A stretch of 64,000 nucleotides of DNA, taken from positions 124,001 through 188,000 of the forward strand of contig NZ_JBITDV010000014.1 of assembly GCF_044454545.1 (NCBI RefSeq). Reading direction: 5' to 3'. The position numbers were made by a program, and so were the translations under genes. This document shows, in pieces, positions 40,910-48,899 of the stretch. The notes beneath the pieces are model-generated. The model did not search any database and had not been told where the DNA came from. It saw only the letters and a list, made by a program, of their open reading frames with translations. How positions within the stretch are numbered: the first letter of the stretch is position 1; every line of letters starts with the position of its first letter. The stretch is from Cryptosporangium sp044454545. GTDB lineage: Bacteria; Actinomycetota; Actinomycetes; Mycobacteriales; Cryptosporangiaceae.

Positions 40910-41527
40910 ATGAACGTGGGACGGAAGCTGGCGAGCGCGGTCGGAGTGGCTGCGTTCGTACCGCTCACCGCAGTGGGGTTCGGGCAGCAGGCGCAGGCGG
41001 CCGGGTGTGCACCGGCGCAGGCCGCCACGTCCGCGCCGCAGCCGGGGAGCCGGCTGCGCGTCCGGGCGTCGTGGGAGATCCGGGTGGCGCCCGCGCCGGA
41101 GTGCCAGGCCATCACGCTCGGTAGTCCTGCCGACCTGATGATCTATTTCTGCTCCGCGACGACGGCGACCGGTCGTTGGACCTATCTGCGTGACCACCAC
41201 CGGGGTGTGAACGGCTGGGTGCCCGGCGACGCCCTCCGCGATGGCGGTTCCCGAGTGGCGTGCCCGACCAGCACCCCGCCGCCCCCGCCCGCCGCAACCG
41301 CGTCGGCCCCGCCCGTCGGAACCACGTCGGCCCAGCCCGCGGGGGCGGTGGCTACCCAGCCCGCGGGGGCGGTGGCGGCTCCGCCCGCCGGGACGGCGTC
41401 CGGATCGAACGGGCCGGCGTGGACGCCGACGGCCGGCAGCGTTCCGGCGCAGACGGGGACGTCCGGCGCGAGCGTGCCACCGGCCCCGGCCGGTTCGAGC
41501 TTCCTCGGGGCCGTGTTCAACGACTGA
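40910..41527 (+). CDS. Secreted SH3-like protein with Pro/Ala tail
   Basis: 205 residues; ATG after GGAGGAG. Signal peptide MNVGRKLASAVGVAAFVPLTA ends at AQA-AG near residue 25. The mature part has an SH3b-like fold (GSRLRVRASWEIRVAPAPECQAIT ... GVNGWVPGDAL) with Cys pairs, then a Pro/Ala/Thr-rich tail with PAGAVA repeats. Probably exported and loosely bound to the cell wall. Function unknown. Confidence 0.8.
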   Translation: MNVGRKLASAVGVAAFVPLTAVGFGQQAQAAGCAPAQAATSAPQPGSRLRVRASWEIRVAPAPECQAITLGSPADLMIYFCSATTATGRWTYLRDHHRGVNGWVPGDALRDGGSRVACPTSTPPPPPAATASAPPVGTTSAQPAGAVATQPAGAVAAPPAGTASGSNGPAWTPTAGSVPAQTGTSGASVPPAPAGSSFLGAVFND

Positions 41528-41530
41528 CGG

Positions 41531-42097
41531 TCACCCCGCCGGGCGGGACGAGCGGGCGGCGCGCCATTCCGGAGCGAGGACCGACCAGACTTCGTGGTCG
41601 ACGCGCTGCCCGCGATGCACGCCGGCCCCGCGGAGCACGCCGTCGCGCTGCATCCCCAGCCGGCGGGCGACCGCGATGCTCGATGCGTTCCGCGCCGAAA
41701 CCCGCCACTCGATCCGGTGGAGGCCGCGCTCGTCGATCGCCCAGTCGATGATCAATCGCGCGGCGCGGGTGATCAGCCCGCGACCGACCGCCGCCGGTTC
41801 GAGCCAGCACCCGGCTTCGGCGGTGCCCTCGTCGACGTTCATCGTCCGGAACAGGACACCGCCCACGAGGGTCCCGGCGAGCCAGATTCCGTAGATCCGA
41901 CCCGAGTCGGTCGTGGCTTTCCCGGCGTAGTCGAGGAGGAACGCCCGGCTGGACGCGGCGTCGGTGACGACGTCGGCCAGGCGGATGAACTGCCCGATGA
42001 ACTCACGCCCGCGGTCCATGTGCCGCAGAAATTCGTCCGCGTTCCAGGGCTCGAGTGGGCGCAGTTGCGCGCCGTCACCGAGTTCCACCGCGAACAT
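41531..42097 (-). CDS. GNAT N-acetyltransferase, RimL-like
   Basis: 188 residues, ATG preceded by AAGGAGG six bases away. RPLEPWNADEFLRHMDRGREFIGQFI, then GRIYGIWLAGTLVGGVLFRTM and CWLEPAAVGRGLITRAARLIIDWAIDERGLHRIEW hold the acetyl-CoA loop. Compare with the scrap at 30361, which lacks all this. Acceptor unknown (ribosomal N-terminus, spermidine or toxin). Confidence 0.85.
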   Translation of the reverse strand: MFAVELGDGAQLRPLEPWNADEFLRHMDRGREFIGQFIRLADVVTDAASSRAFLLDYAGKATTDSGRIYGIWLAGTLVGGVLFRTMNVDEGTAEAGCWLEPAAVGRGLITRAARLIIDWAIDERGLHRIEWRVSARNASSIAVARRLGMQRDGVLRGAGVHRGQRVDHEVWSVLAPEWRAARSSRPAG

Positions 42098-42158
42098 CCG
42101 GTACCTCCTTCGGACGGGGAGTGGAGACGCCGGTCAGTGTGCCGTCTCGGGAGGAATC

Positions 42159-42764
42159 ATGAGCAGGCGGAACGACGTCGTCGACGCGGCGGAGCAGATC
42201 CTCGAGACCGAGGGGTTCGAGGGCCTCACCATGCGGCGGCTGGGTGCCGCGCTCTCGATGCGGGCACCGTCGCTCTACAAGCACGTCGCGAACAAGACCG
42301 AGATCGAGGCGGCACTGCAGGACCGGGCGCTGCGGTCGCTCGAGTCGGCCTTGGAGGGCTCGTCCGGAGGGCTGGCCGGACTGACGTCCGCGTACCGGCA
42401 GTGGGCGCTGGAACACCCGCGTCTGTACGCGCTGGCCACCCGGCGGCCGCTCCGGCACGAGCAGTTCGAGACGGCGTCCACCACGGAGGCGGCGTCCACC
42501 ACGGAGGCGGCGTCCACCACGGAGGCGGCGTCCACCACGGAGGCGGCGTCCACCACGGAGGCGGCGTCCACCACGGAGACGGCGGCCCTGCCGGAGGCGG
42601 CGGCCACGGCTCCGCTGGTCCAGGCGGTCGGGGGTGATCACGGGCTGGCCCGGGCGGTGTGGGGAGCCGCGCACGGGCTGGTCGACCTGGAACTGGCCGG
42701 GTGGTTCCCGGCCGACGCGGATCTCGACGCGGCCTGGGCCCGGATGGTGGAGGCGTTCAGCTAG
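42159..42764 (+). CDS. TetR family regulator with hexapeptide repeat insertion
   Basis: 201 residues, ATG after GGGAGGAATC. HTH at about 22-48 (LTMRRLGAALSMRAPSLYKHVANKTEIEAAL). The ligand domain is the WHG type (RQWALEHPRLYALATRRPL ... WGAAHGLVDLELAGWFP). Between these, residues 105-140 are (AASTTE)n, encoded by a minisatellite; it replaces a short loop of family members. Divergent from the RimL-like gene. Confidence 0.82.
   Translation: MSRRNDVVDAAEQILETEGFEGLTMRRLGAALSMRAPSLYKHVANKTEIEAALQDRALRSLESALEGSSGGLAGLTSAYRQWALEHPRLYALATRRPLRHEQFETASTTEAASTTEAASTTEAASTTEAASTTEAASTTETAALPEAAATAPLVQAVGGDHGLARAVWGAAHGLVDLELAGWFPADADLDAAWARMVEAFS
42471..42578 (+). repeat. In-frame minisatellite 6 x 18 bp
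   Basis: Six tandem copies of GCGGCGTCCACCACGGAG (the first begins ACG), with a seventh diverged unit after. Copies are almost identical, implying recent expansion. Encodes AASTTE in the TetR protein. Confidence 0.97.
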
Positions 42765-43146
42765 CGGCGTCGCGCTGGATCTGCGTGAATTGGGCGTTCA
42801 TCGCCTCGGCCAGGGCCTGCGCGGCCGAGAGCGGGCGCACCATCACGGTGAGCTCGTCGATCAGCCCGTCGGCGTTGGTGTGCAGGAAGTCGCAGCCCTG
42901 CAGCGCCTTGCCGTCGACCGTGGCCGTGAACATCAGCGCGGAGTCGTGCGGATCGGTGCCCTCGTACCCGCGGACGTAGCGGAAGTCTTCGAAGACCCGC
43001 AGAACGCCGCGCAGGATCGCCAGCGTCAGCGCCTTGCCCGGGTAGGGCTTGAACGCGACCGGGCTGGTGAAGACCACGTCCTCGGCGAGGAGCGCCTCGA
43101 TGGCGTCCGTGTCCCGAGCCTCCGCTGCCGTACGAAACGCGTCCAT
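42757..43146 (-). CDS. SnoaL-like/NTF2-fold protein
   Basis: 129 residues from ATG 43146: MDAFRTAAEARDTDAIEALLAEDVVFTSPVAFKPYPG is the cone-shaped fold's opening; LMFTATVDGKALQGCDFLHTNADGLIDELTVMVRP the last strands. Eleven bases after the monooxygenase stop, so likely the same operon and perhaps same pathway. Confidence 0.85.
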   Translation of the reverse strand: MDAFRTAAEARDTDAIEALLAEDVVFTSPVAFKPYPGKALTLAILRGVLRVFEDFRYVRGYEGTDPHDSALMFTATVDGKALQGCDFLHTNADGLIDELTVMVRPLSAAQALAEAMNAQFTQIQRDAAS

Positions 43147-43157
43147 GGCGTACGACG

Positions 43158-44216
43158 TTAGCGGGTGAAGAACGTGAGCATCTCGTGGGCGCCCGCGCTG
43201 ACCATCTTCCGGATCTGGGCCGACCGGCGGGCGGCGTCGGCGGTACGGGGGAACATCATGGCCTCGTAGGCGCGGATCGCGGCGGCCGGGTAGCCCGGGT
43301 CGGACGCCAGGGCCTGGGCGAGTTCGGCGCCGTCGAGCATGGCCTGGTTGGCGCCCTCGCCGGAGGGCGGCATCAGGTGGGCGGCGTCGCCGATCAGCGT
43401 GACGGCCGGGTGGGGCGTCCAGCGGAGGCCGACCGGGAGCGTCGTGATCGTGCGGGGCACGATCACGTCGTCGCAGGCGCGGATCAGCGCCGGGACGTCC
43501 GGACCCCAGTCGGCGAAAGCCTCGGCGAGCGCCTCCTTCGTGAGCGCCGGCCGGTCGCGGTTCTCGAACGTGAGGTAGACGCGGACCCGGCCGCTGCCGT
43601 TGCGCTGGGCGCTGAGCCCCTGGCCGGGGCCGAGTGCCCAGTAGTTGCCGCGCCCGAGCACGGTGGAGAGGTACGGGTGCGTGCGGTCGACGTCCGGGAT
43701 GCCGAGCTCGACCGTCTCGACCCCGATCGGGGCCGGCTGCGCGTCGGTGAGCAGCGGCCGGACCCGGGAGCGGGCTCCGTCGGCCCCGACGAGCACGTCG
43801 TACTCGAGGGTGCTGCCGTCGTCGAAGTGTGTCGCGTCCGCCAGTGCCTTGCCCCACCGGACGGTGCCCGCGGGCAGCGAGTCGAGCAGAAGATCGCGGA
43901 GGTCGGCCCGGTCGATCTCGGGGCGGTCCATCGGGGCGTCGTCCGGAGTGTCTTGCTGCAGCAAGAGCGTGCCGGTCTCGTCGAGCAGACGGAGGTCCTG
44001 GCCTTCGCGGCGGGCGAGGGCCAGGAACCCGGCGTGCAGCCCGGCGGCCCGGAGTGCGAGTTGGCCGGTGTCGGCGTGCAGGTCCAGCATGCCGCCCTGG
44101 CCGCGGGCGTCGCGGGAGGGCTCGCGCTCGTAGACCGTCGATTCGAGACCGAGGACGTGGAGCGTGCGGGCGAGCGTCAGGCCGCCGGGGCCGGCGCCGA
44201 TGATCGCGATCTTCAT
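43158..44216 (-). CDS. FAD-dependent monooxygenase (TetX-like)
   Basis: 352 residues. IAIIGAGPGGLTLARTLHVLG (3-23) binds FAD; LVGADGARSRVRPLL is the DG motif; VTLIGDAAHLMPPSGEGANQAMLDGAELAQAL the second FAD motif. Acts on an aromatic or tetracycline-like compound with NADPH and oxygen. The operator at 44240 and divergent TetR suggest induction by its substrate. Confidence 0.88.
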   Translation of the reverse strand: MKIAIIGAGPGGLTLARTLHVLGLESTVYEREPSRDARGQGGMLDLHADTGQLALRAAGLHAGFLALARREGQDLRLLDETGTLLLQQDTPDDAPMDRPEIDRADLRDLLLDSLPAGTVRWGKALADATHFDDGSTLEYDVLVGADGARSRVRPLLTDAQPAPIGVETVELGIPDVDRTHPYLSTVLGRGNYWALGPGQGLSAQRNGSGRVRVYLTFENRDRPALTKEALAEAFADWGPDVPALIRACDDVIVPRTITTLPVGLRWTPHPAVTLIGDAAHLMPPSGEGANQAMLDGAELAQALASDPGYPAAAIRAYEAMMFPRTADAARRSAQIRKMVSAGAHEMLTFFTR

Positions 44217-44239
44217 GAAGTCTCCTTACGCTGTATTGG

Positions 44240-44258
44240 CTCGATACACCGTATCGAG
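44240..44258. promoter_or_regulatory. TetR operator
   Basis: CTCGATAC-ACC-GTATCGAG, perfect 8+3+8 palindrome, centred in the divergent gap. GTATTGG also occurs twice, at 44233 and 44268, flanking it. Confidence 0.75.
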
Positions 44259-44282
44259 TCTGACGCCGTATTGGGAAGCGGC

Positions 44283-44288
44283 TATTCT
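44283..44288 (+). promoter_or_regulatory. -10 hexamer TATTCT, leaderless spacing
   Basis: TATTCT, seven bases, GTG at 44296. Confidence 0.6.
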
Positions 44289-44295
44289 CGATTCC

Positions 44296-44973
44296 GTGGC
44301 AGACCTCGTGTGGGAGCGTCCGGAGCCTCCGAGCCGCCCGGCGCCGACGCCGCTGAGCCGGGCGTCGATCGTGCGGGCGGCGATGGACCTGGCCGACGCC
44401 GAGGGACTCGACGCGGTGTCGTTGCGAAAGGTCGGTGCGGCGCTCGGGGCCGGCCCGATGCGCCTCTACGGCTATCTCGCGACCAAGGAGGAGCTACTCG
44501 ACCTGATGGTCGACGAGGTGTACGGCGAGATGACGCACCCCGGCACGCCCGGCGTCCGGGCCGCTCTGCGCGAGCGGGCATACCAGCTCCGGGACGCCGT
44601 CCGGCGGCACGAGTGGTTCGCGGATCTGATCGGCGGGCGTCCGCAGATCGGGCCGAATGCGCTGGCCACCATGGAGGCGACGCTCGCCGCGGCCGGGGGA
44701 GCCGAGAACCCGGCGTTCGCGTGGCGGTCGGTCGGTGCGGTGACCGCCTACGCGATCGGCGCGGTGCGGCAGGAAGTGGCCGAGGCGCGAGCGGCCAGGA
44801 CGAGCGGCCAGGACGAGCACGAGTGGCGGCGGTCGGTGGCCCCGTACCTGACCAGAGCGCTGGCGCAGTACCCCACCCTCGCCCACGTGATCGGCAGCGG
44901 CCCGGACGAGGATCCCGACACCACGTTCACCACCGGCCTGAACTACCTCCTCGACGGGATCGGCGGGGACTAG
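44296..44973 (+). CDS. TetR family regulator (tetracycline-repressor-like)
   Basis: 225 residues from GTG 44296, chosen for the -10 hexamer seven bases before it. HTH at about 43-67 (VSLRKVGAALGAGPMRLYGYLATKEELLDLMVD), a TetR_C_1-like ligand domain with FTTGLNYLLDGI at the end. It probably represses itself and the TetX-like operon. Confidence 0.87.
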   Translation: MADLVWERPEPPSRPAPTPLSRASIVRAAMDLADAEGLDAVSLRKVGAALGAGPMRLYGYLATKEELLDLMVDEVYGEMTHPGTPGVRAALRERAYQLRDAVRRHEWFADLIGGRPQIGPNALATMEATLAAAGGAENPAFAWRSVGAVTAYAIGAVRQEVAEARAARTSGQDEHEWRRSVAPYLTRALAQYPTLAHVIGSGPDEDPDTTFTTGLNYLLDGIGGD

Positions 44974-45509
44974 CTGCCGGCCCTCCGGGCGCGGTAGGCG
45001 GCGACGTTCGTGCGGTTGCCGCAACCGCCGTCGCAGAACCGGCGGCTCCGGTTCTTCGACAGGTCGATCAGCACCGACTCGCAGTCGTCGGCCCCGCAGA
45101 CCCGCATCCGGCCCAGCTCGTCGAGCCGGACGACGTCGACCAGCGCCATCGCGGTCTCGACCAGGATCCGCACCGCCAGATCGGCTTCCGGGGGGACGGC
45201 GTGCAGGTGGTAGTCCCAGGTGTGGTGGCGCACCAGCTGCGGTAGCGCGCCGGTCTCGCGGAGCATCGCGTTGGTCGTCGCCACGATCTCGTCGCGGTCG
45301 GCGTGCCAGAGGCGCTCGAGCCGCGGCCGGATCGCCCGGATCGCGGCCAGCTCCTCGGCGTCGCCGGCGACGCGCCCGGTGTAGCCCCAGCGCTCGGTGA
45401 ACGCGACGACGTCCGCCGGGTCGGCCAGTGAATCCGGGGTGTCGTGCGCGGTGTTGACCAGCTCGGCGGCGGCCGCGAGAGACGCCTCGGTGTCATGAGC
45501 AAAAAGCAC
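44970..45509 (-). CDS. CGNR zinc-finger regulator (ABATE domain)
   Basis: 179 residues, GTG with AAGGAG five bases upstream. The N-terminal ABATE domain (AAELVNTAHDTPDSLADPADVVAF) may bind a ligand; the C-terminus RVCGADDCESVLIDLSKNRS followed by RFCDGGCGNR holds four zinc Cys and the CGNR signature. Divergent from a DMT exporter, a pairing often seen in actinobacteria. Confidence 0.9.
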   Translation of the reverse strand: MLFAHDTEASLAAAAELVNTAHDTPDSLADPADVVAFTERWGYTGRVAGDAEELAAIRAIRPRLERLWHADRDEIVATTNAMLRETGALPQLVRHHTWDYHLHAVPPEADLAVRILVETAMALVDVVRLDELGRMRVCGADDCESVLIDLSKNRSRRFCDGGCGNRTNVAAYRARRAGS

Positions 45510-45510
45510 C

Positions 45511-45540
45511 TTGACTCCTTACGGCTTCGGCACCTAGGTT
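45511..45540 (+). promoter_or_regulatory. Promoter TTGACT-18-TAGGTT, leaderless spacing
   Basis: -35 at 45511-45516, -10 at 45535-45540, seven bases to the ATG at 45548. The most complete promoter of the leaderless group. Confidence 0.65.
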
Positions 45541-45547
45541 CGAAGTC

Positions 45548-46540
45548 ATGAGTCTAGCGGTGAATGACCCTTACGCGAGTCGTCGCCGGGGTGCGCTGGG
45601 TCTGGGCCTCGCACTCTTGTCCGCGGCCTCCTTCGGCACCGCGGGCAGCTTCGCCGACTCGCTGCTGTCGGAGGGCTGGAGCTCCGGTGCCGTGGTCACG
45701 ATCCGTATCTCGCTGGCCGCGCTGGTGCTCACCGCACCCGCGCTGGTGCAGATGCGCGGCCGCTGGCGCCTGCTCCGCTCGTCGCTCGGCACGGTCGCCC
45801 TCTACGGCCTCGTCGCGGTCGCCGGTTGTCAGCTGTTCTTCTTCAACGCGGTCGAGCGTCTCGACGTGGGCGTCGCGCTGCTGCTCGAGTACATGGGCAT
45901 CGTGCTGGTCGTGCTCTGGGTCTGGGCCCGGACCCGCCGCCGCCCCCGCCGGCTCACGCTGGCCGGCATCGTCACCGCGATCGCCGGGCTGGTCCTCGTC
46001 CTCAACCCCTCCGGCGGCCTCGACCTCGTCGGCGTCGTCTGGGGCCTGCTCGCCGGCACCGGGCTGGCGACGTACTTCGTGATCTCGTCCCGCACCGACG
46101 ACGCCCTCCCGCCGCTGGTCGTGGCGTGGAGCGGCATGGTCGTCGGCGCGCTCACGTTCGGGGTCTTCGCGCTGGTCGGCGTCTTGCCGATGCGCGCCGC
46201 GACCACTTCGGTCGAGCTGTTCGGCCAGCAGGTCAGCTGGCTGGTGCCGGTGCTCGGCCTCTCGGTCGTCGCCGCCGCCCTCTCCTACACCACCGGCGTC
46301 GGTGCGGCCCGCCTGCTCGGCGCGACCGTCGCGTCGTTCGTCGGGCTGACCGAGGTTCTGTTCGCGGTGCTCTTCGCCGCCCTGTCGGTCGGCCAGATCC
46401 CAGGTCTTCCGCAGCTGGCCGGTGGGCTGGTCGTGCTGGTCGGCGTCGCCGTCGTCCGGGCCACCGACTCGTCCGCGGACGTCACGCAGGAGCCCGATCC
46501 GGCGATCGCGGACGCCCGCCCGGCCGAAGTCGGGGCCTAA
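45548..46540 (+). CDS. DMT superfamily (EamA) exporter
   Basis: 330 residues with ten membrane segments in two EamA repeats (LALLSAASFGTAGSFADSLL ... LLEYMGIVLVVLWVW; LLGATVASFVGLTEVLFAVLFAAL). Hydrophilic tail rich in acidic residues. Probably under control of the divergent CGNR protein. Substrate unknown. Confidence 0.88.
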   Translation: MSLAVNDPYASRRRGALGLGLALLSAASFGTAGSFADSLLSEGWSSGAVVTIRISLAALVLTAPALVQMRGRWRLLRSSLGTVALYGLVAVAGCQLFFFNAVERLDVGVALLLEYMGIVLVVLWVWARTRRRPRRLTLAGIVTAIAGLVLVLNPSGGLDLVGVVWGLLAGTGLATYFVISSRTDDALPPLVVAWSGMVVGALTFGVFALVGVLPMRAATTSVELFGQQVSWLVPVLGLSVVAAALSYTTGVGAARLLGATVASFVGLTEVLFAVLFAALSVGQIPGLPQLAGGLVVLVGVAVVRATDSSADVTQEPDPAIADARPAEVGA

Positions 46541-46569
46541 TTGTCGGACCGGGGTGGTAAACCGGCGGC

Positions 46570-46863
46570 ATGACTACGGTGGTGGAGGCGTTCGCCGGCG
46601 TCGCGGCTGCCATTGTCGAGCGGTTCGCCGGGCGTAACGGGCGGGTGCGCGGCTCGTCGGTGGTCCACGCGGTGCATCCCGAGCGGTGGCTGGGCGAGAT
46701 CCGGGTACCGGCACCCGCCTGCCGGGTCGGCGTCGCGGGGTTCGAGCTCGACGCGCTGGTGCCCACGGACGATCCGGTGACGTGTGCGCGATGCCTCTCC
46801 ACCGGCCACTACAGCACGGTGACCGGCAACGGCCCACGCCAGCTCCCACTCTGGGATGCATAA
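46570..46863 (+). CDS. Small protein with putative zinc knuckle, unknown
   Basis: 97 residues. HAVHPERWLGEIRVPAPACRVGV and DDPVTCARCLSTGHYS give Cys/Cys-x2-Cys spacing like the short zinc-ribbon proteins common in actinobacteria and their phages (TACG...VTCxRCL). No membrane segment. Function unknown. Confidence 0.65.
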   Translation: MTTVVEAFAGVAAAIVERFAGRNGRVRGSSVVHAVHPERWLGEIRVPAPACRVGVAGFELDALVPTDDPVTCARCLSTGHYSTVTGNGPRQLPLWDA

Positions 46864-46875
46864 GCTCTAGCTTAT
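46860..46875. promoter_or_regulatory. ArsR-like palindrome
   Basis: ATAAGCT-CT-AGCTTAT, perfect 7+2+7, followed by TATAAG. It lies 27 bases before the SRPBCC gene. ArsR/SmtB operators look like this and SRPBCC genes often pair with an ArsR gene, but none is in the window. Confidence 0.5.
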
Positions 46876-46902
46876 ATAAGTGAAGGCTGGCATGATGCGG
46901 TC

Positions 46903-47349
46903 ATGGACATCCCCAGCGAGATCAAGGCCATCCACCGTGCCGTGACGCTGCGACCGGCCGATGCCGAGGTGCCCGAAGAGACCGTGGCCGTGCTGCTCCG
47001 GCGCGAGTACGACGCCGAGATCGAGGACGTCTGGAACGCCCTCACCGACCCGGAGCGGATCAGGCGCTGGTTCCTGCCGGTCAGCGGTGACCTGACGGTC
47101 GGCGGGACGTTCCAGCTCGAAGGCAACGCGGGCGGCGAGATCCTCGACTGCGAGCCGCCACAGCGACTGAAGGTGACGTTCGGCGGCCCGGTCGAGGCCG
47201 CGAACTCGCCCGAGGCGATCGAGTTCTCCCGGGAGTCGATCGATGCCTGGACGGAGGTCGTCGACGCGTCCGGCACGGCGTCGGCGGAAGACCTGGCCGC
47301 TGCCCGCGCCGCTGCCCTGGCGCAGTTCGTCCCCCACACCACCGCGTGA
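46903..47349 (+). CDS. SRPBCC (AHSA1) protein with internal deletion
   Basis: 148 residues. The first 90 (AVLLRREYDAEIEDVWNALTDPERIRRWFLPVSGDLTVGGTFQLEGNAGGEILDCEPPQRLKVTFGG) are a normal AHSA1 start. Then, without frame change, PVEAANSPEAIEFSRESIDAWTEVVDASG is the far C-terminal extension of the same family. The strands and long helix that should stand between (by memory of relatives, about 60-65 residues) are missing, so the ligand cavity cannot form. Probably inactive although the frame is intact. Confidence 0.7.
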   Translation: MDIPSEIKAIHRAVTLRPADAEVPEETVAVLLRREYDAEIEDVWNALTDPERIRRWFLPVSGDLTVGGTFQLEGNAGGEILDCEPPQRLKVTFGGPVEAANSPEAIEFSRESIDAWTEVVDASGTASAEDLAAARAAALAQFVPHTTA

Positions 47350-47373
47350 GGCACTACCGCCGAGTGAGGCGGG

Positions 47374-48072
47374 CTACCTGCTGATGCGGGCCGCCAGGAG
47401 TTCGGCCAGTTCGGTCGGGCGGGTGAACTGGGGCCAGTGCCCGGACGGCAGGTCCACGTACTCGACGTCCTTGATCAGGCTCAGCTCGGCGACGCCCGGC
47501 TGGCCGTCCGCGAGCCACTGCCTCAACATCGCCGACGAGTACTCGCACGCGATCACCGTCACCGGGACGTCGTAGCGGCGCTCGTCGGAGAGCCGCTGCA
47601 CCCCGCTCGCGACCTGCGCCGGCGCCGGGATCGCCCGCTCCCGGAACACCGCCCGCAGTTCGTCGTCGAGGTCGGCCACCATTTCGTCGTCGAAGAACGA
47701 CCACTCCGGGAGCGGAACCTCGCCGTTCTCGGCGGCGAACTGGTCGCTGTTGAACTGCCCCTCGCCGAGCGGCTCGCCGGCCACGTAGATGACCCGGGCG
47801 ATGCGGTCGGGCCGGGCGTCGGCGGCGGCGTGCGCCACCGCGCCGCCGATCGAGTGACCGACCAGCACGACCGGGCCCTCGCACGCGTCGATCTCGGCGA
47901 TCACCGCGTCGACGTGATCGCGCAGCGTGATCGCCGATCGGTCGGCAGCGTGCGATTCCATGCCCGGCAGCGTCAGGGCCCGGACCCGGTGACCGGCCCG
48001 CTCCAGCTCCGGCGCGATCGCTTCCCACGACGACCCGTCCAGCCACAACCCCGGAATCAGCAGAACGTTCAT
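47374..48072 (-). CDS. Alpha/beta hydrolase
   Basis: 232 residues. LLIPGLWLDGSSWEAIAPELERAGHRV opens the fold; Ser in VGHSIGG is the nucleophile; His in LPSGHWPQFTRPTELAELL closes the triad. Its ATG overlaps the stop of the zinc-ribbon gene, so the two are coupled. Confidence 0.87.
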   Translation of the reverse strand: MNVLLIPGLWLDGSSWEAIAPELERAGHRVRALTLPGMESHAADRSAITLRDHVDAVIAEIDACEGPVVLVGHSIGGAVAHAAADARPDRIARVIYVAGEPLGEGQFNSDQFAAENGEVPLPEWSFFDDEMVADLDDELRAVFRERAIPAPAQVASGVQRLSDERRYDVPVTVIACEYSSAMLRQWLADGQPGVAELSLIKDVEYVDLPSGHWPQFTRPTELAELLAARISR

Positions 48073-48386
48073 GTGTCTCTGATCTCGGTCAGCGGCGAGT
48101 AGGACGCCGCGCGTTCGGTGACCATCCGGCCGAACAGGCCACTGAGCCGCCCGCAGTCACGGCACTGGAAGTTCTCGTCCATCCGCGGCCCGCCGCAGTG
48201 GTCGCAGCGGCCGCGGTCGCGCGGGTCGTGATAGGCGGCCAGCGCCTCGGCCAGCGCCCGTACCACCGGCGCCCGCAGTGTCAGCGCCACGCCGTCGACC
48301 TCGATCTCGGCGCTGACCGGCGCATCCGGTTCGTACGCGTCGATCCGCGCCGCGAAGTCCCGCAGAAGGTTTCCGACGTCCGGCAT
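48069..48386 (-). CDS. Small zinc-ribbon protein, unknown
   Basis: 105 residues. A helical N-terminus (VGNLLRDFAARIDAYEP), a strand part (EIEVDGVALTLRAP) and a C-terminal ribbon CDHCGG...CRDCGR with four Cys. Coupled to the hydrolase downstream (overlap of 4 bases). Role unknown. Confidence 0.75.
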   Translation of the reverse strand: MPDVGNLLRDFAARIDAYEPDAPVSAEIEVDGVALTLRAPVVRALAEALAAYHDPRDRGRCDHCGGPRMDENFQCRDCGRLSGLFGRMVTERAASYSPLTEIRDT

Positions 48387-48398
48387 GCCGACACCCTC

Positions 48399-48899
48399 TC
48401 ACTCCCCGACCGGGCCGCCGGCGAGTTCGGTGACGACGTCCAGATGACCGGTGTGCCGTGCGTACTCCTGCAGCAGGTGGAACAGGATCCGCTCCAGCGA
48501 CGCGGGCGGCGCGCCGTCCCAGCGCGGGCCGGGCGCACCGATCGCCGCCAGGTCCGACGACTCGACGACCTCCCGGGTGTACGCGCCCTGGGCCCGCAGT
48601 GCCTCCGCCACCTCCTCGAAGGACCGTGCGACGTACCAGCGGCCCTCGCGCCGATCGCCCCAGGGATCGGCCACCGGACGTCCCAGAAATCCCCACTCGA
48701 TCCAGCGCAGCTCGACGTAGCGCAGGTGCTGGAGCAACTCCAGCGGCGTCCAGCCGGACGGCAGGACGCTCGCCCGGCGCGCGGCGTCGGGCAGCGCGGC
48801 CACCTTCGTCAGCGTGGTCTCCCGGAAGTGGTCGAGGTAGCGCAGGAAGACCTCGTCCCGGGAGCCGGCCGGCTCGGTCGGTTCAGGAAACGACGACAT
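48399..48899 (-). CDS. DinB-like protein (DUF664/mycothiol-transferase type)
   Basis: 166 residues, ATG after GGAGG. Four-helix DinB pattern with metal-ligand His in LLQHLRYVELRWIEWGF and HTGHLDVVTELAGG. Members add mycothiol or bacillithiol to substrates. Overlaps the end of the TMEM175 gene by 17 bases. Confidence 0.85.
   Translation of the reverse strand: MSSFPEPTEPAGSRDEVFLRYLDHFRETTLTKVAALPDAARRASVLPSGWTPLELLQHLRYVELRWIEWGFLGRPVADPWGDRREGRWYVARSFEEVAEALRAQGAYTREVVESSDLAAIGAPGPRWDGAPPASLERILFHLLQEYARHTGHLDVVTELAGGPVGE

Noticed and set aside
41260..41751. Gly/Arg-rich plus-strand frame over the SH3-like gene
   Set aside because: Shadow of the Pro/Ala-rich tail of the secreted protein in another frame.
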